Under the pieces are notes generated by a model. It was not told the origin of the DNA, ran no database searches, and was given only the letters and a program-made list of their open reading frames with translations. Of a stretch of DNA of 64,000 nucleotides, positions 63,406-64,000 are shown in pieces; position 1 is the first letter of the stretch, and each line of letters begins with the position of its first letter. The stretch is taken from the NCBI RefSeq assembly GCF_007828035.1, contig NZ_VITV01000001.1, positions 62,001 to 126,000 on the forward strand, in the 5' to 3' direction. This stretch comes from Nitrospirillum amazonense. GTDB lineage: Bacteria > Pseudomonadota > Alphaproteobacteria > Azospirillales > Azospirillaceae. The position numbers and the translations under genes are program-made.

Positions 63406-64000
63406 CTACCTCGGCAGGCTGAGGTCCGGCGCGTCGGCGTGGCTCAGCGGCGCCGCGTCCAGGCTGCTGTCCGTCACCACGCGGTTGCGGCCCGCCCGCT
63501 TGGCCTCATAAAGCGCCATGTCGGCCCGGCGCAGCAGGCTGTCGCCCGTCTCCATGCGGCCATCCGGCCCCTGGGCGCCGGCGGCCACGGCCACGCCGAC
63601 GGAGATGGTGACCGTGATCTCCCCGCCATCGGTGGTGACGTGGAACGGGGTCTCGCCGATGCGGCGGCGCAGGCGCTCGGCCACCAGCACGCCGGCGGCC
63701 AGGTCGGTGTCGGGCATGACCACGACGAATTCCTCACCGCCCAGCCGGGCCACGAGGTCAAAGTTGCGCAGGTTGCGGCTGGCGCGCAGCGCCACCTCCT
63801 TCAGCACCTCGTCACCCACACCGTGGCCGTAGGTGTCGTTCACCACCTTGAAGTGGTCGATGTCGAACAGCAGGGCCGCCACCGGCTTGTGGTTGTCCCC
63901 GCCCCGGTCCAGCAGGCGCGGCAGGTGCGCGCTGAGGTAGCGGCGGTTGAACAGGCCGGTCAGGCTGTCTGTCAGGGCCAGCGACAGGCTCTGCTCATAA
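63406..64000 (-). CDS. PleD-like diguanylate cyclase (partial, 5-prime end beyond window)
   Basis: The C-terminal part of a GGDEF protein, cut by the window edge. The visible sequence begins ...YEQSLSLALTDSLTGLFNRRYLSAHLPRLL, a wording close to PleD of alphaproteobacteria, and continues with AALLFDIDHFKVVNDTYGHGVGDEVLKEVALRASRNLRNFDLVARLGGEEFVVVMPD (active GGEEF motif) and the tail LLRRADMALYEAKRAGRNRVV. It makes cyclic di-GMP; an I-site RxxD is not obvious in the visible part. Receiver domains expected upstream in PleD cannot be seen here. Confidence 0.85.
   Translation of the reverse strand, partial: YEQSLSLALTDSLTGLFNRRYLSAHLPRLLDRGGDNHKPVAALLFDIDHFKVVNDTYGHGVGDEVLKEVALRASRNLRNFDLVARLGGEEFVVVMPDTDLAAGVLVAERLRRRIGETPFHVTTDGGEITVTISVGVAVAAGAQGPDGRMETGDSLLRRADMALYEAKRAGRNRVVTDSSLDAAPLSHADAPDLSLPR

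Overview
This 64 kb window is a gene-dense, GC-rich bacterial chromosome segment. I read it as an alphaproteobacterium, probably Rhodospirillales close to Azospirillaceae (Nitrospirillum or Azospirillum type). The reasons are very high third-position GC, a complex I accessory subunit of the NDUFS4 type, the order topA - rnr - DUF983 - S41 peptidase, a PleD-like diguanylate cyclase, a large flagellin behind a sigma-54-type promoter, and a RebB-type protein. The taxonomy is inferred, because no 16S rRNA or marker comparison was possible. No IS element, prophage, CRISPR array or rRNA operon is visible.

Layout. 0.1-4.7 kb: sulfur metabolism (cysteine synthase, mercaptopyruvate sulfurtransferase), two tandem GNAT acetyltransferases and a FUSC membrane protein. 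4.8-5.8 kb: two related small exported proteins, each behind its own promoter. 6.2-10 kb: an M20 amidohydrolase, an AT-rich gene with a HEPN-type R-x4-H motif, metC and an overlapping hisI. 10-19.3 kb: a MASE-type hybrid histidine kinase, an autotransporter, a small unknown gene and a 621-aa flagellin. 19.6-20.4 kb: tRNA-Pro(UGG), the NDUFS4-like gene and tRNA-Arg(UCU). 20.4-28.5 kb: a quinone oxidoreductase/LysR pair, a cytochrome c-FTR1 iron permease fusion, a DUF885 metallopeptidase, an NTF2-like protein and ChrA. 28.5-32.8 kb: methyltransferase, EamA exporter, a rearranged stretch with a truncated flavin-reductase copy and a 56-bp repeat, and the intact flavin reductase. 32.8-40.2 kb: TonB receptor, DUF455, a second (Tat-type) DUF885, a secreted unknown, GNAT and methyltransferase. 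40.2-44.1 kb: prfB with its programmed +1 frameshift, a double-PAS chemoreceptor and OmpW. 44.1-51.9 kb: an EVE-like protein, a DUF4431-like protein, a WYL regulator, OsmC, a noncanonical NtrC-type two-component pair, and a MarR - isochorismatase-like - MFS operon. 51.9-63.3 kb: a conserved unknown membrane protein, dprA, topA, rnr, VOC, DUF983, S41 peptidase, an antisense-oriented rebB, rpmG and a family 25 glycosyltransferase. The right edge cuts a pleD-like gene.

Functional picture. Housekeeping (topA, rnr, prfB, rpmG, dprA, hisI, metC, tRNAs) is mixed with environmental sensing (hybrid kinase, double-PAS chemoreceptor, NtrC-type pair, GGDEF protein), envelope and secretion functions, and metal or toxicant handling (FTR1, ChrA, MFS/MarR). 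The items most worth following up are the orphan RebB protein, the solitary HEPN-like gene in an AT-rich patch, the rearranged flavin-reductase/repeat region at 30.4-32.0 kb, and the GAFTDA-type response regulator with its unusual partner kinase.
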